Source of the DNA: an uncultured Spirochaetaceae bacterium
GTDB taxonomy: Bacteria; Spirochaetota; Spirochaetia; Sphaerochaetales; Sphaerochaetaceae
Length of the DNA: 64,000 bases
NCBI GenBank assembly: GCA_944389145.1
Contig: CALXLH010000022.1
Span: 1-64,000 of the forward strand
Reading direction: 5' to 3'
In this document: piece by piece, positions 50,788-59,807 of the stretch
Position numbering within the stretch: the stretch's first letter is position 1
Layout of the letters: each line of letters begins with the position of its first letter
Translations under genes and position numbers: made by a program
Notes under the pieces: model-generated
Seen by the model: only the letters and a program-made list of their open reading frames with translations
Databases searched by the model: none
What the model was told of the DNA's origin: nothing

Positions 50788-51720
50788 ATGGCTGGAGTGA
50801 AGGATATTGCCAGAAGCTGTGGAGTGAGTGCCGCAACGGTATCGAGGGTGCTTAATGCGGATCCGACGCTATCCGTAACGGAATCTGTCAGGACAGCTAT
50901 CGAGGCCGAAGCTGAGAAGATTGGGTATAAGACACCAAGGCAACGGCGCGCTGCAATGCTTTCCGTCATGCTCGTGCTTTCCCCTCTGGACAAGCCTGGA
51001 TTCGAGGAAAGGCTTCTTGATTATCTTGCTCCCATGGCCAGGGCGGCTGGCATAAGCCTCACGCTTTCTGCTGCGGGGAACCTTGATGGGATCATCGCAG
51101 TAGGGGAGTTCTCCCAGGAAGAGATTGATTACTTTCATAAGCAGACCGCGAATCTCCTCCTGATAAACAATCTCGGCTCTGATTACACCTACGACTCTAT
51201 CATGGTTGATTATCCAAATGCAGAGCGGCAGGTCCTTGATTACTTCCTTTCCGCCTCGATCAGCCGCATCGGTTATATCGGAGGCATATTCAACCGCAGG
51301 ACAGCGGTTATCGGAAGAAGGAGAGCCGCAGAGTTCAAGGTGCTTCTTGAACGGGAGAACCTCTACAGGGAGGAATGGTTCAGACTCGGGAAGATGGACG
51401 AGGAATCAGGCTATGCCCTTGCACAGGAGATGCCAGAGCTCCCTAGAGGAATACTCGTCTCTGACCCAGAGACAGGAAGAGGTGTTTTGAGGGCGCTTGA
51501 GGAGAAGGGCGTTGATTCCGTGGTGATTATCTACAACAACTTCTTCCCGCTGGAAGAAAGGTGCAGGGGAATAGAGCTGCGGATCTTCACTCCTGATCTT
51601 TGGAGCACTGCGCTGAAGATGATCAAGGAAAGAGCAAGAGGCGAGAGGGAGCAGGGACTCTGCGTCTTCTCTCCTGCACGTCTTTTGATAAACGATGCTT
51701 CATCAAAGCAAGGAGAGTAA
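50788..51720 (+). CDS. LacI-family transcription regulator
   Basis: This 310-residue repressor has an N-terminal helix-turn-helix and hinge (MAGVKDIARSCGVSAATVSRVLN) and a periplasmic-binding-protein-like sensor domain. The ATG at 50788 is preferred over the GTG at 50773 because the promoter -10 overlaps the latter's first codons. The gene lies 3 bp before the phnD-like gene and shares its direction, so it heads the transport operon and probably controls it. A LacI regulator, not a Pho-type one, suggests that an organic ligand is the inducer. Confidence 0.85.
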   Translation: MAGVKDIARSCGVSAATVSRVLNADPTLSVTESVRTAIEAEAEKIGYKTPRQRRAAMLSVMLVLSPLDKPGFEERLLDYLAPMARAAGISLTLSAAGNLDGIIAVGEFSQEEIDYFHKQTANLLLINNLGSDYTYDSIMVDYPNAERQVLDYFLSASISRIGYIGGIFNRRTAVIGRRRAAEFKVLLERENLYREEWFRLGKMDEESGYALAQEMPELPRGILVSDPETGRGVLRALEEKGVDSVVIIYNNFFPLEERCRGIELRIFTPDLWSTALKMIKERARGEREQGLCVFSPARLLINDASSKQGE

Positions 51721-51723
51721 TGT

Positions 51724-52767
51724 ATGAGAAAGGCTTTATTGGTCTTTGCTGTGGCGCTTATGTCGCTCAGCCTGTTTGCGCAGGGCCGTGGAGAGGCCTC
51801 TGTGTCTGAATCCGGAAACACTGTGATCGAGGATCTCAACATCATGTATGTTCCTTCCCGTGAGCCAAGTGAGATCATCATGGTCACGGAACCTCTTAAG
51901 GATCTCCTGAAGAGCGAGCTTTCCTCGCTTGGATATGACGTTGAGAATATCAATATCTCGGTAGGAACGAACTATGAAGCCGTAGGCATTGCGCTTTCCG
52001 CCGGAACTGCTGATATCGCGGTGGGAATGCCTGCGAATACATACATCCTCTATGAGGATGGATGCGATGTCATCCTGACAGCGACACGCGATGGCCTCTC
52101 TGTCGATAGCGATGATCCAAGGGACTGGAACAACAACGAGCCTATCACGGCAAGCCAGAATCAGGCGGTTGGATACAGGGCTCTCATAATCGCAGGCCCC
52201 TCGGATAAAGGAAAGGAGCTCGCCGCAAAGGTGAATGCAGGGGAAGCTCTTACATGGGATGATCTCGATTCCGCGAACTGGGCAGTCATGAGTTCCACGA
52301 GTTCCGCAGGATACGTGTATCCGACGATCTGGCTTATGAACAACTACGATGGCAAGACGATCGGAGATCTGCAGCATACCGTACAGGTAGACTCATATCC
52401 GTCGGCATTTGCACGCCTTGCTTCGGGACAGGTCGATCTCCTTTGCACCTTCGCGGATGCCAGAAGGGATTATGAGGAAGACTGGACAACGACGTTCGGA
52501 CGCTCCGCGGATATCTGGACAGAGACCGATCTTGTCGGAGTCACTCCGATGATCTACAACGATACGGTCTGTGTATCGAAGACCAGTGATACGATCACGC
52601 CGGAATTCGTAGAAGCGCTCAAGACGGCATTCATGAACCTCAATAAGACAGAGGAAGGCCGGAATGTCATCGCGATCTACAGCCATACAGGATATCTTCC
52701 AGCGACATCCTCGGACTATGATAATGAGAGGGTCGCTCAGGAGATCATGAGAAACACTGGCGTGTGA
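51724..52767 (+). CDS. phnD: PhnD-type phosphonate/phosphite-binding protein
   Basis: This 347-residue periplasmic binding protein of the PhnD family has a signal peptide ending SLSLFAQG followed by a polar linker. LNIMYVPSREPSEIIMVTEP opens the mature domain. The family pattern continues with NYEAVGIALSAGTADIAVGM and VDSYPSAFARLASGQVDLLC. It captures a phosphonate or related phosphorylated compound for the ABC permeases that follow. AGGAGA precedes its ATG. A strong hairpin after the stop separates it from phnC. Confidence 0.85.
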   Translation: MRKALLVFAVALMSLSLFAQGRGEASVSESGNTVIEDLNIMYVPSREPSEIIMVTEPLKDLLKSELSSLGYDVENINISVGTNYEAVGIALSAGTADIAVGMPANTYILYEDGCDVILTATRDGLSVDSDDPRDWNNNEPITASQNQAVGYRALIIAGPSDKGKELAAKVNAGEALTWDDLDSANWAVMSSTSSAGYVYPTIWLMNNYDGKTIGDLQHTVQVDSYPSAFARLASGQVDLLCTFADARRDYEEDWTTTFGRSADIWTETDLVGVTPMIYNDTVCVSKTSDTITPEFVEALKTAFMNLNKTEEGRNVIAIYSHTGYLPATSSDYDNERVAQEIMRNTGV

Positions 52768-52771
52768 TATC

Positions 52772-52791
52772 GAGAGGGGGCAACCCCTCTC
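52772..52791 (+). terminator. Intercistronic hairpin after phnD
   Basis: GAGAGGGGGCAACCCCTCTC is a perfect 8-bp stem with a GCAA tetraloop, 5 bp after the stop. No T-run follows. It probably stabilises the binding-protein message. Confidence 0.65.
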
Positions 52792-52807
52792 ATATTGGTA
52801 TTTATTT

Positions 52808-53560
52808 ATGATTACTTTCAGCAATGTAACTAAGGTTTATCCAAATGGGACGGTGGGCCTCAAGGATGTGGATCTCTCTATCGCTGATGGGGAGTTCGTT
52901 GCTGTCATAGGCCTTTCTGGTGCTGGCAAGTCCACGTTGATCAGGGCAATCAACAGGATGCATCCGATCTCTTCCGGCACTCTGACCGTCAATGGCACGG
53001 ATGTGATGAAGCTCTCCGGAAAGGGACTGAGACGCCTGAGGCGAGGCATCGGGATGATCTTCCAGTCCTTCAACCTCGTCACGAGAACGACGGTAATACG
53101 CAATGTGCTGACTGCATTCGTGCCGGATCTGCCTCTCTGGAGACGTATCCTGGGTATATTCCCGAGGAGCGCGAAGCTTAAGGCCCTGGAAGCCCTGGAT
53201 AAGGTCGGCATACTAGAGAAGGCATATTCGCGGGTGGATCAGCTCTCTGGAGGGCAGCAGCAGAGAGTCGCCCTTGCCAGGACACTGGCACAGAATCCCT
53301 CGATCATATTGGCAGATGAGCCTGTCGCGGCCCTTGATCCGGTGACTGCGAAGGCCGTGATGGATGATTTCAGGAATATCAACAGGAACATGGGGATAAC
53401 GGTTATCATCAACATACATCATGTCGAGCTTGCCCTGGAGTATTGCGACAGGGTCATCGGCGTCCGTTCAGGAGAGATCGTCTTCGACGGGCCAGCGTCC
53501 CTCGTTGATGAATCCGTGCTGGCTTCAATCTATGGAGATGCGAGCTATGAAGCTATATGA
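52808..53560 (+). CDS. phnC: PhnC-type ABC ATPase
   Basis: This 250-residue ATPase has Walker A GLSGAGKST near residue 35, Q-loop FQSFNLVTRTTV, signature LSGGQQQRVALAR and Walker B IILADEPVAALDP, matching PhnC. It lacks a good Shine-Dalgarno, so its translation may be weak. Its 3' end overlaps the first permease by 14 bp. Confidence 0.88.
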   Translation: MITFSNVTKVYPNGTVGLKDVDLSIADGEFVAVIGLSGAGKSTLIRAINRMHPISSGTLTVNGTDVMKLSGKGLRRLRRGIGMIFQSFNLVTRTTVIRNVLTAFVPDLPLWRRILGIFPRSAKLKALEALDKVGILEKAYSRVDQLSGGQQQRVALARTLAQNPSIILADEPVAALDPVTAKAVMDDFRNINRNMGITVIINIHHVELALEYCDRVIGVRSGEIVFDGPASLVDESVLASIYGDASYEAI

Positions 53561-54368
53561 CCTTATCCTTCCTCCTAGATCCTATACCCTCGATAACGGC
53601 AAGGTCGTCGTTGAGAAACGCTCAAGGGTTCCACTTGTCATCCTCCTGCTAGTGCTTGCAACGGTCATCTCCGGGGAGATCACGGGCTTCAGACTATCGA
53701 CGCTCTTAAAGCGGATTGACTACTTCTTTGTCATGCTCTTCGATATGTTCCCTCCAGACATCGCATATATGTCACAGGTATGGACTCCGCTTTGGGATAC
53801 GATAAAGATGAGCCTGCTGGGATCTGCGATCGGAGCGCTTTTATGCATTCCCTTTGCTGTTATCTCAAGTGAGAATCTCATCAGGCATAAGGCCGTGACG
53901 GCATTCTTCAAGTTCTTCTTCTCCGTTGTCAGGACGCTTCCAACGCTTGTCGTCGCCTTGATAGCCACCTATGTCTTCGGCCTTGGCACGCTTGCGGGAA
54001 CAGTTGCCATCGCGGTATTCACATTCGCCTACTGCGGCAAGATCCTTTATGAGCAGATCGAGACCGTGGATATGGGCTCGCACGAAGCCTTAGAGGCGCT
54101 TGGTATGGGAAAGCTGAGCTCAATACGCTATGCAGTCTGGCCTCAGGTGCTTCCTTCGTTCCTGTCGACGGTGCTTTTCTGCTTTGAAGGCAACGTGCGC
54201 TATGCATCGATCCTTGGCTATGTTGGTGCTGGAGGTCTCGGGCTGATCCTTAATGAGAAGATAGGCTGGAGAGAGTATCCACGTGTCGGCATGATCCTGA
54301 TAGCCCTCTTCGTGGCAGTCGTCGCAATCGAGTCCCTGAGCTCGTTCTTAAGAAGCAAGCTTACGTAG
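53547..54368 (+). CDS. phnE: PhnE-type permease 1
   Basis: This 273-residue inner-membrane permease is of the phosphonate importer type. The EAA loop lies near residue 180 (GSHEALEALGMGKLSSIRYAVWPQ) and the family end GYVGAGGLGLILNEKIGW follows. The ATG at 53547 lies inside the phnC end with GGAG 9 nt upstream. It has a ~25-residue cytoplasmic N-terminus before the first helix. Confidence 0.87.
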   Translation: MKLYDLILPPRSYTLDNGKVVVEKRSRVPLVILLLVLATVISGEITGFRLSTLLKRIDYFFVMLFDMFPPDIAYMSQVWTPLWDTIKMSLLGSAIGALLCIPFAVISSENLIRHKAVTAFFKFFFSVVRTLPTLVVALIATYVFGLGTLAGTVAIAVFTFAYCGKILYEQIETVDMGSHEALEALGMGKLSSIRYAVWPQVLPSFLSTVLFCFEGNVRYASILGYVGAGGLGLILNEKIGWREYPRVGMILIALFVAVVAIESLSSFLRSKLT

Positions 54369-54377
54369 GAGGGGTAG

Positions 54378-55196
54378 ATGGCTGAGATCAGACTTACACC
54401 CGCAGAGATGCTCTCGAAAGAGCCGAAACGCTGGATAGCGACGCTCATCGTCGCCCTTATTACCGTCATTCTCCTCTCTTGGTCTGGAAGCGCGCTTGAA
54501 TCTAATTCGACAGGAGGTTCCGGGCTTGCCGTTGCCAAGGGCATCATCCTTGGTATTCTCCATCCAACGACGTCGATCCTATTCACGCTTCAGACGAATG
54601 GCGTTCCCTATCTGCTGCTTGAGACGATGTGCATAGCATTCCTGGGAACACTCGTAGGTGCTGTCATTTCCATCCCGTTTGCGTTCCTAGGTGCAGGGAA
54701 TATCGTGCCAAGGCCTGTTGCCCTGGTCTTCCGTGTCTTCGTAATGGCCATACGGACGATTCCATCTTTTGTATATGGCCTGATGTTCATCATGGTCACC
54801 GGCCCTGGTGCATTCGCGGGCCTTCTGACGATGTCGGTCTGTTCGATAGGGATGCTTTCAAAGATGTTCATCGAAACGATCGAGGATCTGGATAAGGGCA
54901 TACTGGAGTCTCTTTCCGCAGCAGGCTGCAATACATTCGATAAGATCCGCTACGGCATCATCCCACAGCTGATGCCATCATTCGCATCGACGTTGATCTA
55001 CCGTTTCGATATGAATCTTCGTGACGCGACGGTCCTGGGTATCGTAGGAGCCGGTGGTATTGGAGCACCTCTCATCTTTGCCATGAACTCGTACAGATGG
55101 AATGACGTCGGGGCTATACTCCTTGGACTTGTCATCCTTGTGCTCATCGTGGAATGGTTCTCCTCAAGGCTGAGGAATGCCTTGATGAGGGGCTAA
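54378..55196 (+). CDS. phnE: PhnE-type permease 2
   Basis: This 272-residue second permease is homologous to the first. The EAA loop is LDKGILESLSAAGCNTFDKI and the following end reads GIVGAGGIGAPLIFAM. Two different permeases imply a heterodimeric channel, as in several phosphonate/phosphite importers. It begins 9 bp after permease 1 and ends 1 bp before the nucleotidase start. Confidence 0.87.
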   Translation: MAEIRLTPAEMLSKEPKRWIATLIVALITVILLSWSGSALESNSTGGSGLAVAKGIILGILHPTTSILFTLQTNGVPYLLLETMCIAFLGTLVGAVISIPFAFLGAGNIVPRPVALVFRVFVMAIRTIPSFVYGLMFIMVTGPGAFAGLLTMSVCSIGMLSKMFIETIEDLDKGILESLSAAGCNTFDKIRYGIIPQLMPSFASTLIYRFDMNLRDATVLGIVGAGGIGAPLIFAMNSYRWNDVGAILLGLVILVLIVEWFSSRLRNALMRG

Positions 55197-55197
55197 C

Positions 55198-56682
55198 ATG
55201 GCAGAGATCTTCTTCACCAGCGACACGCATTCGTATGTCTTTCCTACCGATTATATCTCAGAAGGGAAGAAGGATATGGGGTATATCGCGGCGGCATCGC
55301 GGTTTACGGATGGAGCGATCATCGTGGATGGTGGCGATGTCCTGCAAGGCTCTCCTCTCATCCGCTACGAGCTTGAGAATGGAATACGTCCCTTTACCGC
55401 GGCGGAGGCATTCAATAGGGCCGGGCTTTCTATCTATACACCGGGCAATCATGACTTCAATTTCGGCTATGAGACGCTCAAGGATCTTCTTACCTCCCTC
55501 AATGCGGATATCGTCGCGGCAAACCTAGTAGATGAGAGGGGTGAGCTTGGGGTAAGGAAGTTTGTCATAAAGGATACGCCCGATGGTCTGAGGATTCTCT
55601 TTGTCGGTGTCATCACGGACTATGTGAACGTATGGGAGAAGAAGGAGAACCTAGAAGGCCTGAGGATCACCGATTCGGTGCTTGCGGCAAAGGAGGCCTT
55701 GGAGGAAGGCAGGAAGGCATCTCCTGATTTCACGATCTGCATCTATCATGGCGGTTTTGATGATGAGGAAGGAGGGATAAGGGAGAACAGGGGAGCGGAG
55801 CTTGCGGATCTTGGCTTCGATGTCCTTCTTACAGCGCATCAGCATGCCGTCATAGAGCCACGGCATATCGGGACAGCCCTTACGCTGCAGGCCGGGGCGA
55901 AAGCGATGCACGTCGCACGTCTGGTATTGAATCACGACAGGAGCATCGACGCGGAGATATTGGCAACCGATGCCTCTCTTCCGATACGAAGATGCTTCCA
56001 GACAATGGATGAAGGGATTGAGGAGAGGCTTCTGCGCTCTCTTAAGGAACCTATAGGCAGGATCGATGGTATCCTACAGGACAGTTCGAAGCTCGCGAGT
56101 GCGGTTCATGGTTCTTCCCTTGCGGATTTCTTCGGTGATATCCAGCTTGGTTTCTCGGGAGCTGATGTCTCTGCGGTATCCCTTTTCAATGATCCTGTGT
56201 CTCTTGGTCCCGTGGTTACGTTAGGCAGCCTTCTTGCAGCCTATCCGTTTGCGAATACGCTTCTGAAGCTGCGGCTCACAGGAGCGATGCTGAAAGCCGC
56301 GATGGAGCGGAGCGCATCCTACTTCGATGAAGAAGGTGGCAGGGTGAGGATCAGCGATAGGTTCACGATTCCCAAGGAGGAACACTACAACTACGATTTC
56401 TATCGTGGTGTTTCCTATGCTTTTGATATCAGGAAACCTCTTGGTCAGAGAGTCGTCCGGCTGATGCTTGGCGATACCGACTTATTGAAGAACCCTGATA
56501 AGGAACTGACGATCGTCCTCAATAGCTATAGGGCAACAGGTACAGGCGGGTATGGAGTATACAGGAATGCCGAAGTCATTGAGCGCTATAGCCAGGATGT
56601 GCAGGATCTCCTTATCGGTTACTTTAAGAAGGAAAGGGATGTCAAGGTTCCGGAAAGGACGGATTTCCTGCTTATTCTCTGA
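55198..56682 (+). CDS. 5'-nucleotidase/metallophosphatase family, cytoplasmic
   Basis: This 494-residue protein has the UshA/CpdB two-domain build. The metallophosphatase part shows FTSDTHSYVF (D-x-H), VDGGDVLQG, TPGNHDFNFG, ICIYHGG and LTAHQHA. The C-terminal 5_nucleotid_C domain runs from about residue 300 (GSSLADFFGDIQLGFSGAD; SYRATGTGGYG). Most relatives are exported, but this one starts MAEIFFTSD without any signal peptide, so it should act in the cytoplasm. Its coupling to the Phn-type importer suggests that it removes phosphate from an imported phosphorylated compound such as a nucleotide-like one. Confidence 0.82.
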   Translation: MAEIFFTSDTHSYVFPTDYISEGKKDMGYIAAASRFTDGAIIVDGGDVLQGSPLIRYELENGIRPFTAAEAFNRAGLSIYTPGNHDFNFGYETLKDLLTSLNADIVAANLVDERGELGVRKFVIKDTPDGLRILFVGVITDYVNVWEKKENLEGLRITDSVLAAKEALEEGRKASPDFTICIYHGGFDDEEGGIRENRGAELADLGFDVLLTAHQHAVIEPRHIGTALTLQAGAKAMHVARLVLNHDRSIDAEILATDASLPIRRCFQTMDEGIEERLLRSLKEPIGRIDGILQDSSKLASAVHGSSLADFFGDIQLGFSGADVSAVSLFNDPVSLGPVVTLGSLLAAYPFANTLLKLRLTGAMLKAAMERSASYFDEEGGRVRISDRFTIPKEEHYNYDFYRGVSYAFDIRKPLGQRVVRLMLGDTDLLKNPDKELTIVLNSYRATGTGGYGVYRNAEVIERYSQDVQDLLIGYFKKERDVKVPERTDFLLIL

Positions 56683-56830
56683 CAGATCGATCGGATATGA
56701 AAGCAGGGGATTTGCCTTGTGGATTCTGTGAGGATATCACGATATTCTCTCCTTTCCTGCTTGAATGCCTCTGGCGATTGGGTATAGATATCAACATTGT
56801 TGGATTTTGCTTGCAACAGGAGTGTAGAAG

Positions 56831-57646
56831 ATGAAGAGATTTCTGAATGTTCTTGTATTGGTATCTATCTTCCTTATGGTTTCCTCCGCAGCCTTTGCTT
56901 CGGGATCTGCGGAGAATGGCACCGTCCTTGCTGACGTCCTGGAAAGAGGAAGGCTCATCGTTGGAACTGAGGCTCAGTATGCGCCATATGAGTTCAGGGA
57001 TCTGGACAATAACATCGTTGGCTGCGATATATTCATCGCCGAGCAGATCGCTGATGAGCTTGGCGTCGATCTTGAGATCGTAGACATGGCCTTCGATGGG
57101 ATCATCCCTGCTATACAGTCCGGCCAGGTGGATATCGGTATCGCTGCATTCACATCCACGCCGGAAAGGGAAGAGGTCGTTGATTTCTCTGATGTCTACG
57201 AGGCGAGCCAGCAGTATCTTATAGTGGCAGCAGGGAACGAGGATGTGTATACGACACCGGAGTCCCTTGCGGGTCTCAAGGTCGGTGCCCAGAGAGGATC
57301 GATCCAGTCAGGTCTTGTCCGGGACGTTATCCCAGAGGCAGAGCTTTTCGAGCTTGCGAAGTACCCGGAGCTGGCCATTGAGGTACAGAACGGCAATATC
57401 GCGGGCTTCGTGGTGGAGGCTGCCGTTGGAGAGTCGATGGTTTCCTCCAGCGATGGGAAACTTGCCGTGGCGAATATCACGTTCGGGGACCAGCTAGCCA
57501 CTATCGGGAAGCAGGCGGTCGTGCAGAAGAACAATCCTGACTTTCTTGCAGAGGTGAATAAGGTCATCGACAGGATTGTCGCGGATGGCTCATATAAGAA
57601 GGCGTATGATGAGGCCGTTGCGCTTCAGCAGGAACTTGGATTCTGA
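56831..57646 (+). CDS. Amino-acid ABC importer binding protein (orphan)
   Basis: This 271-residue family 3 solute-binding protein has a signal peptide ending SSAAFASG and the family motif GTEAQYAPYEFRD (about 45-57) then VGCDIFIAEQIADELGVDLE. It binds a polar or other amino acid. Permease and ATPase genes are missing on both sides, so it must use a transporter encoded elsewhere or act as a second receptor. ACAGGAG precedes the ATG, and an intrinsic terminator follows. Confidence 0.87.
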   Translation: MKRFLNVLVLVSIFLMVSSAAFASGSAENGTVLADVLERGRLIVGTEAQYAPYEFRDLDNNIVGCDIFIAEQIADELGVDLEIVDMAFDGIIPAIQSGQVDIGIAAFTSTPEREEVVDFSDVYEASQQYLIVAAGNEDVYTTPESLAGLKVGAQRGSIQSGLVRDVIPEAELFELAKYPELAIEVQNGNIAGFVVEAAVGESMVSSSDGKLAVANITFGDQLATIGKQAVVQKNNPDFLAEVNKVIDRIVADGSYKKAYDEAVALQQELGF

Positions 57647-57678
57647 TAACCGATAGCCTAGCAACGCCGTGACTGAGT

Positions 57679-57729
57679 AGGCCCTCACGCTCCTTCCTTG
57701 TAGAAGCGTATGCGTGGAGGCCTTTCCTT
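57679..57729 (+). terminator. Terminator of the amino-acid-binding protein gene
   Basis: AGGCCCTCACGC (57679-57690) pairs imperfectly with GCGTGGAGGCCT (57712-57723), then TTCCTTT. Confidence 0.6.
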
Positions 57730-57833
57730 TATATAAAGCTTGCTAGATTATGGAAAATAGGGCTTCTCATGGAATGAGATGGACTACGGCTGTCTGACTT
57801 TGCTGACAGGACAGCCGGTTTCTGTTCAGAGTC

Positions 57834-58802
57834 TCACACCAATACTTCTTGCTCCTTGCGCGGAGGCCTGACGATAAAGTCATTCATCTTCCTGTAATGC
57901 TCATACTCCTCCGTTATCGTATCCTTGATAGGGGCGAATATCTCATCGTGATGATACGCGATTTCCCTCATATGCCTGAATTTTCCCTGTACTGTCAGGC
58001 GATCTCCGTTATCCTCAGGCCATTCATATCTGATTTTCCCGTCCGGCATCGTGATATATCCCTTGCGCCCGCATATGGCACACTCGACATAATCCCTGCC
58101 TGGCTTTGCTATCAGAAGGCTGTTATGGCATCCAGGACAGGCCTCTTCTTCTGGCGTTTCTCCAAGATACCTCTTCGTTCAGTCGATTTCTGGGTGTTTG
58201 ACGGCATAGGCAAGGTTCTGTCCCAGATACCTGGCCCTCTGCACGTAATCCTTTCTTGTAAGGGCCTCTCCGGGGTCAGCTACGGCCGTTACATTCATGT
58301 GATCTATGATATTGATTTGAGCGGAGAACGTGACCGTATATAGCGTCGGAAGTCCGAGGGCGGTCCAGTTTTCCGTAAGTGCTCCTCCGACCGAGATAAG
58401 TGCTCCAGGGCGGTACTGTGTTCTTCCCTTCATCCATTCAGGCGCTCCATATAGCTCGTTTCCGGCTACATCTGTCTTTGGTCCGAAGATCCGGTCCCGG
58501 AAGTCCGATACGGCACCGGCCGGAGCCAAGGCCCATACTGGAGATCCCAGGAGGAAGCCATCGCACTCCAGGAACTTCTCTGCCAGCCAGGCTCCATCAT
58601 CATTGAGTATGCAGCCTGCCGGTCCCTTTGTCATGCATGGCATGTTCGAACATGCCTTGCATGGACGCAGATCGCATGAATTCAGACGGATCAGCTCTAC
58701 CTCGCAGCCCATCTTCCTGGCTTCTTCCAGCGCTATCTTGATATAAGTCTCTGTATTCCCATTTGCCTTGCCGGCCGAGAATGCTACGATCTTCCTTGGC
58801 AT
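57834..58802 (-). pseudogene. Flavodoxin-family reductase with C-terminal zinc ribbon, interrupted by in-frame UGA
   Basis: The minus-strand frame from 58802 gives a flavodoxin-like NADPH-dependent FMN reductase (KIVAFSAGKANGNTETYIKI, RPCKACSNMPC, LGSPVWALAPAGAVSDFRDR). It meets a single TGA at 58181-58179. The same frame then continues uninterrupted to 57834 with a zinc-ribbon tail: CPGC ... VECAICGRKGYI. Without that codon the product would be 322 residues, the form I know for this family. As it stands the first 207 residues could still fold as the flavin domain. Nonsense mutation, recent strain variant or sequencing error are the options; selenocysteine looks unlikely. Confidence 0.7.
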
Positions 58803-58868
58803 ATGGTGTTCCTCCTGTGTCCATCGGTTCCGAGCCTGGTATCGGGTCTGTGCCTCTTTGCAGGATCA

Positions 58869-58923
58869 TTGCCGACCTGATAAGTAGAGACTATAATCAG
58901 ACAAGATACTCGGACATATGTCC
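58869..58923 (+). promoter_or_regulatory. Promoter and palindromic operator of the Crp/Fnr gene
   Basis: TTGCCG (58869-58874), 17 bp, TATAAT (58892-58897), predicted start near 58904. The perfect palindrome GGACATATGTCC (58912-58923) lies just downstream, well placed for autorepression. The divergent flavodoxin-type gene starts 67 bp away. Confidence 0.65.
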
Positions 58924-58930
58924 TGTTCGG

Positions 58931-59584
58931 ATGGAAGCAGTGGAAAGATCATATGACCATGCGCTTGTTGATCATTATCTCAGCAGGAGTGGGTATGGAC
59001 CGGCCCTAAGGGATTTTCAGGAACGCATGTGGATCGCATATTATAGCAAGGGGGAGTTCGTTTCATCGCCTTTGCAGCGGGAGCCATTGTTCCAGGTTGT
59101 CGTCCAGGGATCGCTGAATATCTACTGTATACGGGATGATGGTACGTTACATTCCATCTCATGCGGACAGGACGATTATCCGATAGGGGAGATGGAGCTT
59201 TTCTCCAGCGCGATCGGCAACGTCTATGCTGAGGCTGAGAGTGATCTGATATGCCTTGCCCTGTCGATTGAGGAGAATAGGGAAGTGCTGCTGCAGAACA
59301 GCAGCTTCCTTTGCCTGATCTGCGAATCACTAACACGGAAGATGCAATCCCTTACGACGATTGCCGCGTCTCCGGCAGACCTTAGGCAACGTGTTCTGAC
59401 ATATATGAGATACATGTGCGTAGATGGCGAGGTCAGGGGACTGCAGCAGGCTGCCTTCCGTCTGAATTGCAGTCCGCGCCAGCTGCAGAGGATATTCAAT
59501 CAGTATGAAGCGGAGGGAAATGTGGTTAAGATCGGAAAGGGGGATTATCGCCTTACGTCATATTCCCAGATCCCGCTTCTATGA
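58931..59584 (+). CDS. Crp/Fnr-family regulator
   Basis: This 217-residue regulator has an N-terminal cyclic-nucleotide-binding-like domain (residues ~15-120, FQVVVQGSLNIYCIRDDG, then IGEMELFSS) and a C-terminal helix-turn-helix (LQQAAFRLNCSPRQLQRIFN). No iron-sulfur cysteine set like that of Fnr is evident. The ATG at 58931 comes after promoter and operator; the open frame upstream would overlap them. It may control the divergent flavodoxin-type gene. Confidence 0.82.
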   Translation: MEAVERSYDHALVDHYLSRSGYGPALRDFQERMWIAYYSKGEFVSSPLQREPLFQVVVQGSLNIYCIRDDGTLHSISCGQDDYPIGEMELFSSAIGNVYAEAESDLICLALSIEENREVLLQNSSFLCLICESLTRKMQSLTTIAASPADLRQRVLTYMRYMCVDGEVRGLQQAAFRLNCSPRQLQRIFNQYEAEGNVVKIGKGDYRLTSYSQIPLL

Positions 59585-59763
59585 TGAATGATATTTTAGC
59601 CGCATGCTATGTTGTCATAGATCAGGAATATTCGATGCTCTTTGCATGGGATAGGCTTCGGTATGGAAAAGCATCAGTATAGCCGGTGGTATCTAAGCTG
59701 ATTCTTATATCTCTAGTATTGTGAATCCTATGAGATAGGAAGTGGATTCGATTCTTTGAAAAT

Positions 59764-59786
59764 GAGGGCGGTTCTGGTCCGCCCTC
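59764..59786 (-). terminator. Terminator for the GLUG lipoprotein gene
   Basis: GAGGGCGG (59764-59771) pairs with CCGCCCTC (59779-59786). On the minus strand ATTTTC follows and on the plus strand TTTCC, so it may act in both directions. The 178 bp between it and the Crp/Fnr gene show nothing else. Confidence 0.6.
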
Positions 59787-59807
59787 TTTCCGTGCCCATG
59801 TTTCGAT

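Noticed and set aside
58152-58181. Selenocysteine insertion at the UGA in the flavodoxin-family gene
   Set aside because: The only local hairpin is 4 bp long and starts 4 nt after the UGA, unlike a bacterial SECIS. The family has no Sec at this linker between domains.
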